Source: UBA8437 sp963578885 (lineage in GTDB: Bacteria; Planctomycetota; Planctomycetia; Planctomycetales; Planctomycetaceae). From it: DNA of 12,066 bases. A program made the translations under genes and the position numbers. How positions within the stretch are numbered: position 1 is the stretch's first letter; the number at the start of each line of letters is the position of its first letter. The notes beneath the pieces were generated by a model. The model saw only the letters and a list, made by a program, of their open reading frames with translations, made no database searches and was not told the origin of the DNA. This document shows positions 10,976 through 12,066 of this stretch, piece by piece. The stretch is from positions 1-12,066 of the forward strand of contig CAUZEQ010000143.1 in the NCBI GenBank assembly GCA_963578885.1. Reading direction: 5' to 3'.

Positions 10976-11044
10976 CGACCGCAAACTCCCGTCTCGCCCC
11001 GCTGGCCCCAACCGCAGGCGACTCCAAAACGACCCCCGTGCGAG

Positions 11045-11074
11045 TTGTTGCATTCCGACTCACCGTGTTATCAT
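11045..11074 (+). promoter_or_regulatory. Candidate promoter of the Gfo/Idh/MocA oxidoreductase gene
   Basis: TTGTTG (11045-11050), an 18-base spacer, then TATCAT (11069-11074). It is the only AT-richer spot on this side of the gap and lies about 70 bases before the ATG at 11147. Found by pattern matching by eye, not confirmed. Confidence 0.35.
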
Positions 11075-11146
11075 CCCCGCGAGCCGAGCCGCAGTCCGTC
11101 CGACTCGTTTCCACGCGACCCCCATCAGCCCTCCGGGAAGATCATC

Positions 11147-12066
11147 ATGACTCACTCGACCAGCACCGGTTCGACTCGCCGGGACTTTCTGCAGACCTCG
11201 GCCGCCCTGAGCACCGCATTCTGGGTCGCCTCGGACCAGGAATCGTGGGCCGCTCCGAAGTCTCCCAACGAGAAGATCCGCTTCGCGTGTGTCGGAGTGG
11301 GAGGCAAGGGCAGCAGCGACTCGGCATCCGCCGCCCGCCACGGTGATGTGGTCGCCATCTGCGACGTCGACCAGAACACGCTGAACAAGGCCGGAGGCCG
11401 CTTCAAGAACGCCAGGAAGTTCACCGACTACCGCGAAATGCTCTCGAAGATGGCCGACAGCATCGACGCGGTGACCGTCAGCACCCCCGACCACAACCAC
11501 GCGCCGGCCAGCGTGATGGCCATGAAGCTGGGCAAGCACTGCTTCACGCAGAAACCCATGACGCACAGCCTCTACGAAGCCCGCCAGATGGCGTTGATCG
11601 CCACCAAGAACAAGGTGCAGACGCAGATGGGCAACCAGGGCACCGCCAACTCGACGCTTCGTGAAGGCGCCGCGATCGTCCAGTCGGGTGTGCTCGGGCA
11701 GATCAAGGAGGTCCATGTCTGGACCAACCGGCCGGTCTGGCCCCAGGGCGGACCACGCCCCAAGGCCGCCACACCTCCCAAACACCTCAACTGGGACGTC
11801 TGGCTGGGCCCCGCACCCGAGCGTCCCTTCGGCAACGGCTACCACCCCTTCGCCTGGCGCGGCTGGTGGGACTTCGGCACCGGAGCCCTGGGCGACATGG
11901 CCTGCCACACCATGAACATGCCCTTCATGGCACTCAACCTCCGTGACCCGATCTCGGTCGAAGCCACCAACTCCGGCCACAACAAGGACAGCTTCCCCAA
12001 GTCGAGCGTGATCACCTACGAGTTCCCCAAGCTCGGTGAACGCAACGCGGTGAAGATGATCTGGTA
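11147..12066 (+). CDS. Tat-exported Gfo/Idh/MocA family oxidoreductase (3'-truncated)
   Basis: The frame is open from the ATG at 11147 to the window edge; 306 residues are visible. GGGAAG (11135-11140) lies 6 bases upstream. The N-terminus has a twin-arginine signal, TRRDFLQTSAALSTAFWVA (R11-R12), so the protein is probably exported folded with its cofactor bound. The nucleotide-binding fold starts at IRFACVGVGGKG (44-55), with VVAICDVD next and VTVSTPDHNHAP at 109-120. The usual EKP motif is QKP (135-137). GALGDMACHTMNMP supplies the Asp and His of the catalytic region. Family members act on sugars, inositols or their derivatives with NAD(P); planctomycete genomes carry many exported copies of unknown substrate. 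It is divergent from the LRR-glnE unit, with no evident functional link. The C-terminal substrate domain is incomplete here. Confidence 0.92.
   Translation, partial: MTHSTSTGSTRRDFLQTSAALSTAFWVASDQESWAAPKSPNEKIRFACVGVGGKGSSDSASAARHGDVVAICDVDQNTLNKAGGRFKNARKFTDYREMLSKMADSIDAVTVSTPDHNHAPASVMAMKLGKHCFTQKPMTHSLYEARQMALIATKNKVQTQMGNQGTANSTLREGAAIVQSGVLGQIKEVHVWTNRPVWPQGGPRPKAATPPKHLNWDVWLGPAPERPFGNGYHPFAWRGWWDFGTGALGDMACHTMNMPFMALNLRDPISVEATNSGHNKDSFPKSSVITYEFPKLGERNAVKMIW

Noticed and set aside
11060..11980. A 306-codon minus-strand frame opposite the Gfo/Idh/MocA gene
   Set aside because: The plus strand has a twin-arginine signal and a Rossmann-fold start; the antisense translation resembles no family.

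Overview
The window looks like a chromosomal segment of a planctomycete (or a close relative in that superphylum). The GC content is high. The gene set is typical of that group: a PQQ-type beta-propeller interrupted by a LamG domain, a secreted sulfatase, a PQQ sugar dehydrogenase fused to c-type cytochrome modules, a small lysine-rich secreted cytochrome, a leucine-rich-repeat lipoprotein with a repeat of about 24 residues, and a Tat-exported Gfo/Idh/MocA oxidoreductase. The assignment rests on family recognition only; there is no rRNA or other phylogenetic marker here. No tRNA, rRNA, CRISPR array, insertion sequence or phage gene was seen.

Layout, left to right. (1) 1-1200, +: 3' part of a PQQ-like propeller/LamG protein. 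(2) 1257-3656, -: secreted PQQ sugar dehydrogenase-diheme cytochrome c fusion, convergent with gene 1; an imperfect hairpin lies between them. (3) 3867-4241, -: small secreted monoheme cytochrome c, followed by a strong intrinsic terminator at 3785-3822 that separates it from gene 2. (4) 4497-5855, +: secreted sulfatase, divergent from gene 3 across 255 bp that hold two perfect inverted repeats and a candidate promoter. (5) 5844-9425, -: GlnE, the glutamine synthetase adenylyltransferase/adenylyl-removase, with two ACT-like domains inserted between its two catalytic halves. Its 3' end overlaps the sulfatase 3' end by 12 bp inside a palindrome. (6) 9476-10858, -: LRR lipoprotein directly upstream of glnE and probably co-transcribed with it. 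(7) 11147-12066, +: 5' part of a Tat-exported Gfo/Idh/MocA oxidoreductase, divergent from gene 6 across 288 bp with a candidate promoter for each direction.

How they may work together. Genes 1-4 and 7 suggest extracytoplasmic breakdown and oxidation of (sulfated) polysaccharide, with electrons passing from the sugar dehydrogenase to c-type hemes. This is inferred from families and proximity; the genes are not one operon. Genes 6-5 form a separate unit centred on nitrogen control. The observation most worth following is the GlnE-ACT architecture. It could let the enzyme that modifies glutamine synthetase sense an amino acid directly, a task that in enterobacteria is done by the separate sensor GlnD. 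No gap without a gene exceeds 300 bases; the largest are 10859-11146 (288 bases) and 4242-4496 (255 bases), and both are described below.
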